Shown here piece after piece: positions 46,568 through 55,884 of a DNA stretch of 64,000 nt. The notes under the pieces were generated by a model. It ran no database searches and was not told the DNA's origin. It saw nothing but the letters and a program-made list of their open reading frames with translations. How positions within the stretch are numbered: the stretch's first letter is position 1; every line of letters begins with the position of its first letter. This stretch comes from Stenotrophomonas humi. Its GTDB lineage: Bacteria > Pseudomonadota > Gammaproteobacteria > Xanthomonadales > Xanthomonadaceae. A program made the translations under genes and the position numbers. Where the stretch lies: contig NZ_LDJI01000013.1 of assembly GCF_001431415.1 (NCBI RefSeq), positions 124,001 through 188,000 on the forward strand, read 5' to 3'.

Positions 46568-48223
46568 TCAGTTGCGTGACATGTCCGGGTCACGCACACC
46601 CAGCCGGCGCATTTCCAGCACCGTGGGCATGATCGATTCGATCCTTGCATCCACCCGTGCGCGGCTTACGTAATCCAGCCCCGGCTGCTTGAGCAATGCC
46701 TGGAACTGGATCAGGGCCTGTTCCGGACGCCCGTTCAGATAGGCCGCCTCGGCATAGGCCTCGCTGGCGCGGGTGGGGTCACCGGCAAGTTCGCTGGCGC
46801 GGCCGAAACTGCTCTGCAGCACCGGGTCGTCACTGTTCCTGGCCAGCAGCGGCCGCAGCATCGCCTGGGCGCGCTTGCCGGCGGCTTCGCCGCCCTGCTC
46901 ATTGAGAACGTTGGCGTAGGTCAATGCCACCGGCCGGCTCTGCGGCAGGCGTTTGAGCAGGGCATCGAAGCGGCGGTTGGCCTCGGCATGCTGGCCGCTG
47001 CGGGATTCGGCCTCGCCCAGTGCCAGCGCGACCCAGAGGTTGTCGGGGTACTCGGACTGCAGCTGCCGCAGCTCCTGCGCGGCCTGTGCGGTGGCCACGC
47101 CGCCGTCGCGCAGGCGGGCGATCGCCACGCCATAGCGCTGTGGGTCGGTCAGGCCGTTCTTCTGGCTGCGCTTGAGGTTTTCGTACTCGCGCACCAGCTC
47201 CGACGGGGTCGGCGCGCTGAGCACGCGCAGGCGTTCACGGGCCCAGTCGAACAGCCCGGTCACGCCACGCGGCAAGCCGGCATCGGGCAGGGTCAACTGC
47301 AGCCCGGCCGGCAGCAGCGGGTTGCCCTGGTTGCCGAGCGGGTCGCGGCTGGTGTCGGGCTCGGACGGGTTGACCCGCTCCTGGCGGACACCGGTCGGGG
47401 TTTGCGTGGTCAGCAGCACCGTATCCTTCTTCATCTGCTCGGCGCGGGCCTTGGCTTCGCTGATGCGGGTGATGTTGACCGGGTGGGTGCGCAGGAAATC
47501 CGGGGTCGAGTAGCCGCCCTGGTTGCCGCGCATGGCGGCGGACATGCGTTCGAAGAAACCTGCCATGGCATCCACGTCATAACCACTGCGGGCCAGCGTG
47601 CGGATGCCCAGGCGGTCGGCTTCGGATTCGTTGGAGCGGGTGTAGTTGATCTGGCGTTGCTGCATCAGCCCCATGCCGGAGGTGATGGCGGCCATCGTGG
47701 CATCGCCGGAGGAGTTGCCGCCGGCCTGCTGCGCGGCGACCACCGCTGCCAGCATCCCCAGCAGGATCGGAATCTGGTCACGCTGCGCGCGTTCCACGCC
47801 GCGCAGCACGTGCTGCTGGGTGACGTGGGCGATTTCGTGGGACAGCACGGCCGCCACTTCGTCCTCGCGTTCGGCCGTCAGCACCAGCCCGGCGTTCATG
47901 CCGATATAGCCGCCCAGCGTGGCGAAGGCGTTGATCTGCCGGTCCTTCATCATGAAGAAGGTGTACTTCTGCTGCGGCTGGGCGCTGTTGGAGCCCAGTC
48001 GTGTGCCCATGGTGCCGAGCCAGTCATTGACCAGCGGGTCGTCCAGCAGGTAGCCGTAGTTGCGCAGCTCACGCAGCATCATGCCGCCGTACTCGGCCTG
48101 CCGGGCCGGGGTCAGCAGCTCGCCCGCCGACGAACCGATGTCTGGCAGTTTGGTGTCGTCGGCGAAGGACGGCGGGACGGCCAGGGCCAGGGTGACGGCG
48201 GTGGCGAGCAGAAGCGTGCGCAA
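46568..48223 (-). CDS. bepA: M48-family periplasmic metalloprotease, BepA/YfgC-like
   Basis: 551 residues with the proposed TTG start at 48221-48223, which has CGGAG 7 bases upstream and gives a clean signal peptide (MRTLLLATAVTLALAVPP...FA). A GTG at 48286 would add 21 residues before it. The protease domain (about 30-255) has zinc motif HEIAH (in AAVLSHEIAHVTQQH) and a distal Glu in SNESEADRLGIRTL. TPR repeats fill about 330-540. BepA assists and degrades misassembled outer-membrane proteins such as LptD. Confidence 0.9.
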   Translation of the reverse strand: MRTLLLATAVTLALAVPPSFADDTKLPDIGSSAGELLTPARQAEYGGMMLRELRNYGYLLDDPLVNDWLGTMGTRLGSNSAQPQQKYTFFMMKDRQINAFATLGGYIGMNAGLVLTAEREDEVAAVLSHEIAHVTQQHVLRGVERAQRDQIPILLGMLAAVVAAQQAGGNSSGDATMAAITSGMGLMQQRQINYTRSNESEADRLGIRTLARSGYDVDAMAGFFERMSAAMRGNQGGYSTPDFLRTHPVNITRISEAKARAEQMKKDTVLLTTQTPTGVRQERVNPSEPDTSRDPLGNQGNPLLPAGLQLTLPDAGLPRGVTGLFDWARERLRVLSAPTPSELVREYENLKRSQKNGLTDPQRYGVAIARLRDGGVATAQAAQELRQLQSEYPDNLWVALALGEAESRSGQHAEANRRFDALLKRLPQSRPVALTYANVLNEQGGEAAGKRAQAMLRPLLARNSDDPVLQSSFGRASELAGDPTRASEAYAEAAYLNGRPEQALIQFQALLKQPGLDYVSRARVDARIESIMPTVLEMRRLGVRDPDMSRN

Positions 48224-48375
48224 GCGGTGGCTCCGAAGAAGGCTGGGCGGAGAATGACGGGGAACACAGTAAGCGATGTGAAGCACAGGTTAATCCGCAG
48301 TGTTCTGTTGGTAGCGTCGAAAATCCAGTCGGCCGCTACCATATACAGACATTGTTTCCAGTCAGGAGTTTCCTT

Positions 48376-48669
48376 GTGAGCAACGAAACCAATGGCGCCG
48401 CCGGCGCGCCGGAGATCACCATCTACTCGACCGCCGTCTGCCCGTATTGTGTGGCGGCCAAGAACTTCCTGAAGAGCAAGGGGCAATCGTGGACCGAGGT
48501 GCGCATCGACCTGGACCCGGTCGCGCGCGAAAAGATGATGGCCAGCACCCGCCGCACCAGCGTGCCGCAGATCTTCGTCGGCGACGTCCACGTGGGTGGC
48601 TATGACGACATGATGGCCCTGCATCGTGAAGGCAAGCTGGAGCCGCTGCTGGCCGGGCAGGGCGCATGA
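48376..48669 (+). CDS. grxC: glutaredoxin 3
   Basis: 97 residues, GTG start at 48376 with AGGAG upstream. Dithiol active site CPYC (22-25), cis-Pro motif TSVPQIF and the glutathione-binding GGYDDMMAL. It reduces disulfides and mixed disulfides with glutathione in the cytosol. The stop overlaps the start of an AhpD-like gene by 4 bases (ATGA), so the two are co-translated. Confidence 0.94.
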   Translation: MSNETNGAAGAPEITIYSTAVCPYCVAAKNFLKSKGQSWTEVRIDLDPVAREKMMASTRRTSVPQIFVGDVHVGGYDDMMALHREGKLEPLLAGQGA

Positions 48670-49058
48670 GCGAGTCGACCGACAAGGATCGCCTGGCCGA
48701 ATTCACCGAATTCCGCCAGCGCATGAACCAGCGCATCCTGGCCGAGCCCAACCAGGTGGTCCGGCGTTTCTTCGCGCTGGACACCCAGACCTACCAGGCC
48801 GGCGCGCTCGACGTGAAGACCAAGGAGCTGCTGGGCCTGGTCGCCTCCATGGTGCTGCGCTGTGACGACTGCATCAGCTATCACGTGGCCCAGTGCAAGG
48901 ATGCCGGGGTCAGTCGCGAGGAGTTCTTCGAGACCTTCTCGGTCGGTCTGGTGGTCGGTGGGTCGATCGTCATTCCGCACCTGCGCCGGGCCGTGGACTT
49001 CCTGGACCAGCTCGAAAGCGGCGCGGCCGAAGCCCCGGCCGGGCACGGCCACGGCTGA
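48666..49058 (+). CDS. carboxymuconolactone decarboxylase family protein (AhpD-like)
   Basis: 130 residues. One CMD domain (about 25-110) with the AhpD-type redox motif: CDDC at about 67-70 then YHVAQCKDAG (His and a third Cys). AhpD-like proteins use the CxxC as a thiol peroxidase or electron adaptor. The Cys pair makes true muconolactone decarboxylation unlikely. Coupling to glutaredoxin suggests it is reduced by, or shares substrates with, GrxC. The C-terminal tail HGHG is unusual and might bind metal. Confidence 0.85.
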   Translation: MSESTDKDRLAEFTEFRQRMNQRILAEPNQVVRRFFALDTQTYQAGALDVKTKELLGLVASMVLRCDDCISYHVAQCKDAGVSREEFFETFSVGLVVGGSIVIPHLRRAVDFLDQLESGAAEAPAGHGHG

Positions 49059-49077
49059 ACCCAGACCTTGGTCGAGT

Positions 49078-49106
49078 TTGGGGGCGGGGGCGGGATCAGG
49101 CATAAT
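49078..49106 (+). promoter_or_regulatory. candidate icd promoter and adjoining inverted repeat
   Basis: TTGGGG (49078-49083), 17-base spacer, CATAAT (49101-49106). Just downstream the inverted repeat ACAGTT-GA-AACTGT (49109-49122) sits near the expected transcription start and could be an operator. Confidence 0.45.
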
Positions 49107-49195
49107 TGACAGTTGAAACTGTTTACAACGCGCCGGAATCCGGGCACCCCGCCGGACGGGCGCTTTCTCTCCTCCCTGTTCGGAACACCAAGAAA

Positions 49196-50200
49196 ATGAC
49201 GCAGACAATCACCGTCATCCGCGGCGATGGCATCGGCCCGGAAATCATGGACGCAACCCTGTTCGTGCTGGACAAGCTCGGCACCGGGCTGCAGTACGAA
49301 TACGCCGATGCGGGTCTGGTCGCGCTGGAAAAGCACGGTGAACTGATCCCGGCGACCACGCTGGATTCGATCAAGAAGAACAAGGTCGCCCTGAAGAGCC
49401 CGCTGACCACTCCGGTCGGTGGCGGTTTCAGCTCGATCAATGTGGCCCTGCGCCGCCAGTTCGACCTGTACGCCAACGTGCGTCCGGCCATCTCGTTCCC
49501 GAACACCAAGTCGCGCTACGAGAACATCGACATGATCACGGTGCGTGAGAACACCGAAGGCGCCTACCTGGCCGAAGGCCAGGAAGTGTCCGCCGACGGC
49601 GAGACCGCGTTCTCCGGCACCCGCATCACCCGCAAGGGCTCCGAGCGCATCGTGCGTTACGCCTTCGAGCTGGCCAAGAGCACCGGCCGCAAGAAGGTCA
49701 CCGCCGTGCACAAGGCCAACATCATCAAGTCGACCTCCGGCCTGTTCCTGGACGTCGCCCGTGAAGTCGCCGCGCGTTACCCGGAAATCGAATTCCAGGA
49801 AATGATCGTCGACAACGCCTGCATGCAGCTGGTGATGCGCCCGGAGCAGTTCGACATCCTGGTCACCACCAACCTGTTCGGCGACATCATCTCCGACCTG
49901 TGTGCGGGTCTGGTCGGCGGCCTGGGTCTGGCCCCGGGTGCCAACATCGGCGCTGAAGCAGCCATCTTCGAAGCCGTGCACGGCACCGCGCCGGACATCG
50001 CTGGCCAGGGCAAGGCCAATCCGGTCGCGCTGATGCTGGCAGCAGCACAGATGCTGGATCACGTTGAGCAGCCGCAGAACGCCGAGCGCCTGCGCAAGGC
50101 CATCGTTGCCACGATGGAAGCCAAGGATTCGCTGACCGGCGATCTCGGCGGCACCGGCACCACCATGAGCTTCGCCCAGGCCATTGCCAGCCGCATCTGA
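49196..50200 (+). CDS. icd: NAD-type isocitrate dehydrogenase
   Basis: 334 residues from the ATG at 49196 (MTQTITVIRGDGIGPE). Oxidatively decarboxylates isocitrate to 2-oxoglutarate in the citric acid cycle. Substrate-binding segment LKSPLTTPVGGGFSSINVALRR; metal site residues in NLFGDIISDL; C-terminal cofactor loop EAVHGTAPDIAG. The short length and lack of the E. coli NADP-determining Lys/Tyr features fit the homodimeric NAD-linked branch known from Xanthomonas. That coenzyme call is inference from family. Followed by a strong terminator. Confidence 0.93.
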   Translation: MTQTITVIRGDGIGPEIMDATLFVLDKLGTGLQYEYADAGLVALEKHGELIPATTLDSIKKNKVALKSPLTTPVGGGFSSINVALRRQFDLYANVRPAISFPNTKSRYENIDMITVRENTEGAYLAEGQEVSADGETAFSGTRITRKGSERIVRYAFELAKSTGRKKVTAVHKANIIKSTSGLFLDVAREVAARYPEIEFQEMIVDNACMQLVMRPEQFDILVTTNLFGDIISDLCAGLVGGLGLAPGANIGAEAAIFEAVHGTAPDIAGQGKANPVALMLAAAQMLDHVEQPQNAERLRKAIVATMEAKDSLTGDLGGTGTTMSFAQAIASRI

Positions 50201-50230
50201 TCGCGCCTGTCACCGCCAGAAGCACACGAA

Positions 50231-50258
50231 ACGGAGCGCGCAGGCGCTCCGTTTTTTT
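50231..50258 (+). terminator. terminator of icd
   Basis: 9-bp stem 50231-50239 with 50244-50252, loop GCAG, then seven T. Confidence 0.93.
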
Positions 50259-50365
50259 GCGCCTCTGCATCATCCCTTTGGGTGCGCCACGATGTTGCTC
50301 CCTGCCTTCTGCCACGCAAAGGGGAGGGCGGGGCTGTTCGAGCTGAGTTCTCGACGCCATAAGTA

Positions 50366-50391
50366 GAAAGGGCGCCTGACGGCGCCCTTTC
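50366..50391 (-). terminator. terminator of the Bax-inhibitor-like gene
   Basis: Perfect 11-bp stem 50366-50376 with 50381-50391, loop TGAC, 20 bases beyond the stop. Confidence 0.8.
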
Positions 50392-50411
50392 TTTCCGGCA
50401 TCACATCAACC

Positions 50412-51173
50412 TCAGTTGCGCGACTGCAACTTCGACAGCAGGCGCAGGAACTCGAGGTACAGCCACACCAGCGTGACCATCAGGCCGAACGCGCCGTACC
50501 ACTCCATGTACTTCGGTGCGCCGGCTTCCACGCCGCTTTCGATGAAGTCGAAATCCAGCACCAGGTTCAGTGCCGCGATCACCACCACGAACAGGCTGAA
50601 GCCAATGCCGATCAGGCCTGATTCGTGGATGAAGGGGATCTGGATGTTGAACATGCCCAGTACGATGGTCGCCAGGTACACCAGCGCGATGCCGCCGGTT
50701 GCAGCCACAACGCCAAGCTTGAAGTTCTCGGTGGCTTTGATCAGCCCGCTGCGGTAGGCGAACAGCAGTGCGAACAGCGTGCCGAAGGTCAGGATCACCG
50801 CCTGGAACACGATGCCGTTGAAGCGGGCTTCGTAGATGGCCGAGATCGAACCCAGGAAAAAACCTTCAGCCAGCGCATACAGCGGCGCGCTGACCGGGGC
50901 CCAGGTCTTCTTGAAGATGGTCACCAGCGACAGGATGAAGCCGACGATCAAGCCGCCCCACAGATACAGGCGGCCGGCGGCGGCCAGCTCACCGCTGTCG
51001 GTGAGCGTGTTGTTCCAGGCGAAAGCGGCCGTGATCACCGCAAGCAGCAACAGGATGCTGGTCTTGCTGACGGTGCCGTTGATGGTCATTGCATCGGCGC
51101 CGCGTGAGACCACGCTGCCGCTGCCAAGATCGAGGAAGGTAGATTCGGAAAGGGCTGGATTGCCGCTGCGCAT
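50412..51173 (-). CDS. Bax inhibitor-1 (BI-1/YetJ-like) family membrane protein
   Basis: 253 residues from the ATG at 51171-51173, which has GGAGC 6 bases upstream. Seven predicted spans from about residue 35 on; family segments LYALAEGFFLGSISAIYEARFNG and LVLDFDFIESGVEAGAPKYMEWYGAFG, where the paired Asp/Glu include the proton- or calcium-sensing acids seen in BsYetJ. It is likely an inner-membrane ion leak channel. The divergent tRNA cluster starts 140 bases away. Confidence 0.88.
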   Translation of the reverse strand: MRSGNPALSESTFLDLGSGSVVSRGADAMTINGTVSKTSILLLLAVITAAFAWNNTLTDSGELAAAGRLYLWGGLIVGFILSLVTIFKKTWAPVSAPLYALAEGFFLGSISAIYEARFNGIVFQAVILTFGTLFALLFAYRSGLIKATENFKLGVVAATGGIALVYLATIVLGMFNIQIPFIHESGLIGIGFSLFVVVIAALNLVLDFDFIESGVEAGAPKYMEWYGAFGLMVTLVWLYLEFLRLLSKLQSRN

Positions 51174-51312
51174 GCCGTGCTCCATGGCGGGTTGTGAAGA
51201 GGTACAGCGCAAAAGCATACCCGCATCCATCGAAGTGAAAATTGTCGTTGACAGATTCGGCCGCAGTTCCGACAATAGTCGACTTCGCGGGGTAACCCGA
51301 GAGATTCACCGC

Positions 51313-51389
51313 CGGGGTATAGCGCAGTCTGGTAGCGCGCCTGCTTTGGGAGCAGGATGTCGGGGGTTCGAATCCCTCTACCCCGACCA
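51313..51389 (+). tRNA. tRNA-Pro(TGG)
   Basis: 77 bases including CCA. Acceptor CGGGGTA/TACCCCG, anticodon loop TTTGGGA with anticodon TGG, T-arm GGTTCGAATCC. First of a six-tRNA run. Confidence 0.96.
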
Positions 51390-51434
51390 TCCGATGCACT
51401 CAATGCGCGTTGGATTGCGACAATCCGGTTCAGA

Positions 51435-51511
51435 GCGCCCGTAGCTCAACTGGATAGAGCACCGGCCTTCTAAGCCGGCGGTTACAGGTTCGATTCCTGT
51501 CGGGCGCGCCA
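51435..51511 (+). tRNA. tRNA-Arg(TCT)
   Basis: 77 bases with encoded CCA. Acceptor GCGCCCG/CGGGCGC, anticodon loop CTTCTAA, anticodon TCT, reading AGA/AGG codons. Confidence 0.96.
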
Positions 51512-51546
51512 ATTGGTGCAAGCGGTAGGTAAGTTGTTTTTCAGTG

Positions 51547-51623
51547 GTGGCTGTAGCTCAGTTGGTTAGAGTACCGGATTGTGATTCCGGTGGTCGGGGG
51601 TTCGAATCCCCTCAGCCACCCCA
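51547..51623 (+). tRNA. tRNA-His(GTG)
   Basis: Acceptor GTGGCTG/CAGCCAC, anticodon loop TTGTGAT. G at 51546 (the -1 position) faces discriminator C51620, the His identity mark. CCA is encoded. Confidence 0.96.
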
Positions 51624-51704
51624 CTGAACAAAAAGAAACAACGGTGTGAAATCCGGGGTTTCAAAAAAAAGAAGGGTGCGGTAAGATTCGCCTCCTGATT
51701 TTCA

Positions 51705-51780
51705 GGGCTGTTAGCTCAGTTGGTAGAGCAGTTGACTCTTAATCAATAGGTCCAAGGTTCGAATCCTTGACAGCCCACCA
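51705..51780 (+). tRNA. tRNA-Lys(CTT), copy 1
   Basis: 76 bases with CCA; acceptor GGGCTGT/ACAGCCC, anticodon loop CTCTTAA, anticodon CTT. Identical to the copy at 51893-51968. Confidence 0.95.
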
Positions 51781-51784
51781 AATC

Positions 51785-51824
51785 AAAAAGCCAGCAAAGC
51801 AATTTGCTGGCTTTTTCCTTTTTA
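51785..51824 (+). terminator. terminator after tRNA-Lys copy 1
   Basis: 14-bp stem 51785-51798 with 51803-51816, loop GCAA, then a T-rich tail. Strong. Confidence 0.92.
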
Positions 51825-51892
51825 TGTAAGCCCGGTGTTTTGGGGCTGGTGCGGAAATCGCCTCACGGGTAGAATCCGAACCCAGAGTTTCA

Positions 51893-51968
51893 GGGCTGTT
51901 AGCTCAGTTGGTAGAGCAGTTGACTCTTAATCAATAGGTCCAAGGTTCGAATCCTTGACAGCCCACCA
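51893..51968 (+). tRNA. tRNA-Lys(CTT), copy 2
   Basis: Same sequence as copy 1, 112 bases downstream and beyond a terminator, so it needs its own promoter. The flanking leader CAGGGCTGTTAGC is shared with copy 1. Confidence 0.95.
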
Positions 51969-51973
51969 GTTTG

Positions 51974-52006
51974 AAGCCATCGGAGCGATCCGGTGGCTTT
52001 TCTTTA
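51974..52006 (+). terminator. terminator after tRNA-Lys copy 2
   Basis: 11-bp stem with one G-T pair, 51974-51984 with 51989-51999, then TTCTTT. Confidence 0.75.
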
Positions 52007-52071
52007 TCCGCCATGCTGTCGGCTTCCGCTTTGCGGACGTGCCTGCAACAATGGCGACCTGAACCGGCTTT

Positions 52072-52156
<85 letters not shown>

Positions 52157-52334
52157 TTGCCCGGTCCTCTCTGCCCGCCCTGGGCGTTCCTTGATGTCAT
52201 TGCCTGCCCGCCACTGCTGGCGGTGACGGGCGATATCGGCCAAACTAAAGGGCTGCGGCGCAGACCCGCTTACTCACAACCGTTTCAACCATCACATCGT
52301 GCCGGGGCAGATGCCTCCGGTGGCAGGAGTCCAC

Positions 52335-53630
52335 ATGCAAGCTTCGATCGAATCCACCGGCAACCTGGAACGCCGCCTGAGCTTCTCGCTGCCGGAAGAC
52401 CGTCTGCAGAGCCACATCAATGGCCGTCTGGGCGAAATCTCGCGTACCGCACGGATCAAGGGCTTCCGCCCTGGCAAGGTGCCGGCCAAGGTGATCGAAC
52501 AGCGTTTCGGGCCGCAGGTGCGCGCCGAGGCGATGGACGGCCTGCTGCGTGAAACCTTCGATGCCGCCCTGCGCGAGCATGAGCTGCGTATTGCCGGCAA
52601 CCCGCGCATCGACAAGGCCGGCGAAGGCGAATTCGACTTCGTGGCCACCGTCGAACTGATCCCGGACTTCGGCGACGTCGACGTCACCAAGCTGACCGTG
52701 GTGCGCCACACCGCTGAAATCAGCGATGCCGACATCGATCAGATGATCACCAACCTGCGCCAGCAGCGTCGCACCTGGAAGCCGGTCACCCGTGGCGCCC
52801 AGGAAGGCGATCTGGTTGGCCTGGAGACCTGGTCGCAGGCCGGCGATGAGCGTCTGCCGCCGGAAGGCAGCGAGAAGGGCACCATCATCATCGGCCAGGG
52901 CATGATGTTCGAGCAGATCGAGCAGGGCCTGATCGGCCTGGCCAAGGGCGAGGAAAAGACGCTGGACGTCGAGTTCCCGGCTGACTGGCGCGTGCCGGCG
53001 CTGGCCGGCAAGACGGTCCAGGTGACGGTCAAGGTCACCGAGGTTTCCGAAGAGGAAATCCCGGAAGTGGACGCTGCCTTCATCAAGAGCTTCGGCGTGA
53101 AGAACGGTGATGTGGAGCAGTTCCGTGCCGACATCCGTTCCAACCTGGAGCGCGAGCTCAAGGGCGCGCTGATGAACCGCCTGCGCCGCGAAGTGGGTGA
53201 GCAGCTGATCGCCGCCTATTCCTCGGTCGAACTGCCGCCGCGTCTGGTCGAGAACGAAGCCCGTTCGATGCTGGCCCAGCAGGTGGAAGCCATCCGCCGC
53301 CAGGGTGGCAACCCGGGCCAGGTCCCGGCCGATGCCCATGAAGGCTTCAAGGACGCCGCTGCCAAGCGCGTGCTGGTCGGCCTGCTGGTCGGTGAAGTGG
53401 CCCGCAAGAACGAGCTGCGCCTGGATCCCAAGCGTCTGAACGAAACCATGCGCCTGATCGCTTCCACCTACGAAGAGCCGGACCAGGTCATTGAGATGTA
53501 CCGCAATGATCCCCAGCTTATGGCTGGCCTGCAGAACCGCGTGATGGAAGAGCAGGTCATCGACTGGATCGCCGAGCGTGCACAGCACACCGAGCAGGCG
53601 CTGTCGTTCCAGGAAGCCATCCGCCAGTAA
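52335..53630 (+). CDS. tig: trigger factor (ribosome-associated chaperone)
   Basis: 431 residues from the ATG at 52335 with CAGGAG upstream. Ribosome-binding N domain (1-115) with the signature [21 protein letters not shown] (about 44-64). FKBP-like prolyl isomerase domain (about 150-245: [30 protein letters not shown]). Long helical C-terminal chaperone domain (about 250-430). It binds nascent chains at the ribosome exit. Standard order tig-clpP-clpX-lon follows. Confidence 0.96.
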   Translation: MQASIESTGNLERRLSFSLPEDRLQSHINGRLGEISRTARIKGFRPGKVPAKVIEQRFGPQVRAEAMDGLLRETFDAALREHELRIAGNPRIDKAGEGEFDFVATVELIPDFGDVDVTKLTVVRHTAEISDADIDQMITNLRQQRRTWKPVTRGAQEGDLVGLETWSQAGDERLPPEGSEKGTIIIGQGMMFEQIEQGLIGLAKGEEKTLDVEFPADWRVPALAGKTVQVTVKVTEVSEEEIPEVDAAFIKSFGVKNGDVEQFRADIRSNLERELKGALMNRLRREVGEQLIAAYSSVELPPRLVENEARSMLAQQVEAIRRQGGNPGQVPADAHEGFKDAAAKRVLVGLLVGEVARKNELRLDPKRLNETMRLIASTYEEPDQVIEMYRNDPQLMAGLQNRVMEEQVIDWIAERAQHTEQALSFQEAIRQ

Positions 53631-53646
53631 TCGGCGGGCGTTACGT

Positions 53647-53666
53647 CCCCGCGCTTCGGCGCGGGG
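53647..53666 (+). terminator. hairpin after tig
   Basis: Perfect stem CCCCGCGC (53647-53654) with GCGCGGGG (53659-53666), loop TTCG. No T-run, so partial termination or transcript processing is as likely. Confidence 0.5.
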
Positions 53667-53697
53667 TGTGTCCTCCCAAGAATAGGTGCCTCACGAA

Positions 53698-54324
53698 ATG
53701 GACAACCGAACCAAAGCATTGAACATGGTTCCGATGGTGGTCGAGCAGACCAGCCGCGGCGAGCGCGCCTATGACATCTATTCGCGCCTGCTCAAGGAGC
53801 GCCTGATTTTCCTCGTCGGTCCCATCGACGATCACATGGCGAACCTGGTGGTGGCGCAGCTGTTGTTCCTTGAGTCGGAAAATCCGGAAAAGGAAATCAG
53901 CATCTACATCAACTCGCCTGGTGGCGTGGTCACCGCTGGCATGGCGATCTACGACACCATGCAGTACATCAAGCCGGACGTGAGCACCACCTGCATCGGC
54001 CAGGCTGCCTCGATGGGCGCACTGCTGCTGTCTGCCGGTGCGCCGGGCAAGCGTTATGCGCTGCCGAACTCGCGGGTGATGATCCACCAGCCGCTGGGCG
54101 GCTACCAGGGCCAGGCCACGGATATCGACATCCATGCCCGTGAAATCCTCACCCTGCGTTCGCGCCTGAATGAGGTGATGGCCAAGCACACCGGCCAGCC
54201 GTTGGAGGTCATCGCGCGCGATACCGAGCGTGACAACTTCAAGAGCGCAGCCGAGGCCGTGGCTTATGGTCTGGTGGACCAGGTGCTGGAGCGCCGTCCG
54301 GAAGAGTCGATCCAGCCGTCCTGA
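53698..54324 (+). CDS. clpP: ATP-dependent Clp protease proteolytic subunit
   Basis: 208 residues from the ATG at 53698 ([12 protein letters not shown]); a GTG four codons earlier is in frame. Serine protease that forms double heptameric rings. Catalytic S105 in [11 protein letters not shown] and H130 in [10 protein letters not shown]; the acid is the Asp in ARDTERDNF. Works with ClpX encoded next (126-base gap). Confidence 0.97.
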   Translation: MDNRTKALNMVPMVVEQTSRGERAYDIYSRLLKERLIFLVGPIDDHMANLVVAQLLFLESENPEKEISIYINSPGGVVTAGMAIYDTMQYIKPDVSTTCIGQAASMGALLLSAGAPGKRYALPNSRVMIHQPLGGYQGQATDIDIHAREILTLRSRLNEVMAKHTGQPLEVIARDTERDNFKSAAEAVAYGLVDQVLERRPEESIQPS

Positions 54325-54450
54325 TGGCGCAAGTGGCCGAAAGTACGGCATTTTTTGCAGGGTCGGAACGGGACTGATGTCCCTCCGGCCCTGTGCTATT
54401 CTCGAATTCGAACCCCCTGATCAGAGGGGGAGCAACTGGGTAAGCGAAGC

Positions 54451-55740
<1,290 letters not shown>

Positions 55741-55800
55741 GCCTGCAGCAGCCGGGCATGAATTGGGCTGTTGCCTGTTCACGTTCAGCTTCCAGCGCCT

Positions 55801-55829
55801 CTTGCAACACCTCGCCGATGGCCCCATAA
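55801..55829 (+). promoter_or_regulatory. candidate sigma-32 heat-shock promoter of lon
   Basis: CTTGCAA (55801-55807), a 14-base spacer and CCCCATAA (55822-55829), close to the sigma-32 consensus CTTGAAA-N-CCCCATNT. The -10 box lies in the left arm and loop of the clpX terminator, 56 bases before lon. Confidence 0.6.
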
Positions 55830-55848
55830 CGGGGCCATCGGCTTTTTT
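55814..55848 (+). terminator. terminator after clpX
   Basis: Perfect 12-bp stem 55814-55825 with 55831-55842, loop ATAAC, followed by six T. It ends only 36 bases before the lon start. Confidence 0.92.
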
Positions 55849-55884
55849 ATTTGGCCCTTCCTGATACCTGCGGAGCCCGCCCCC

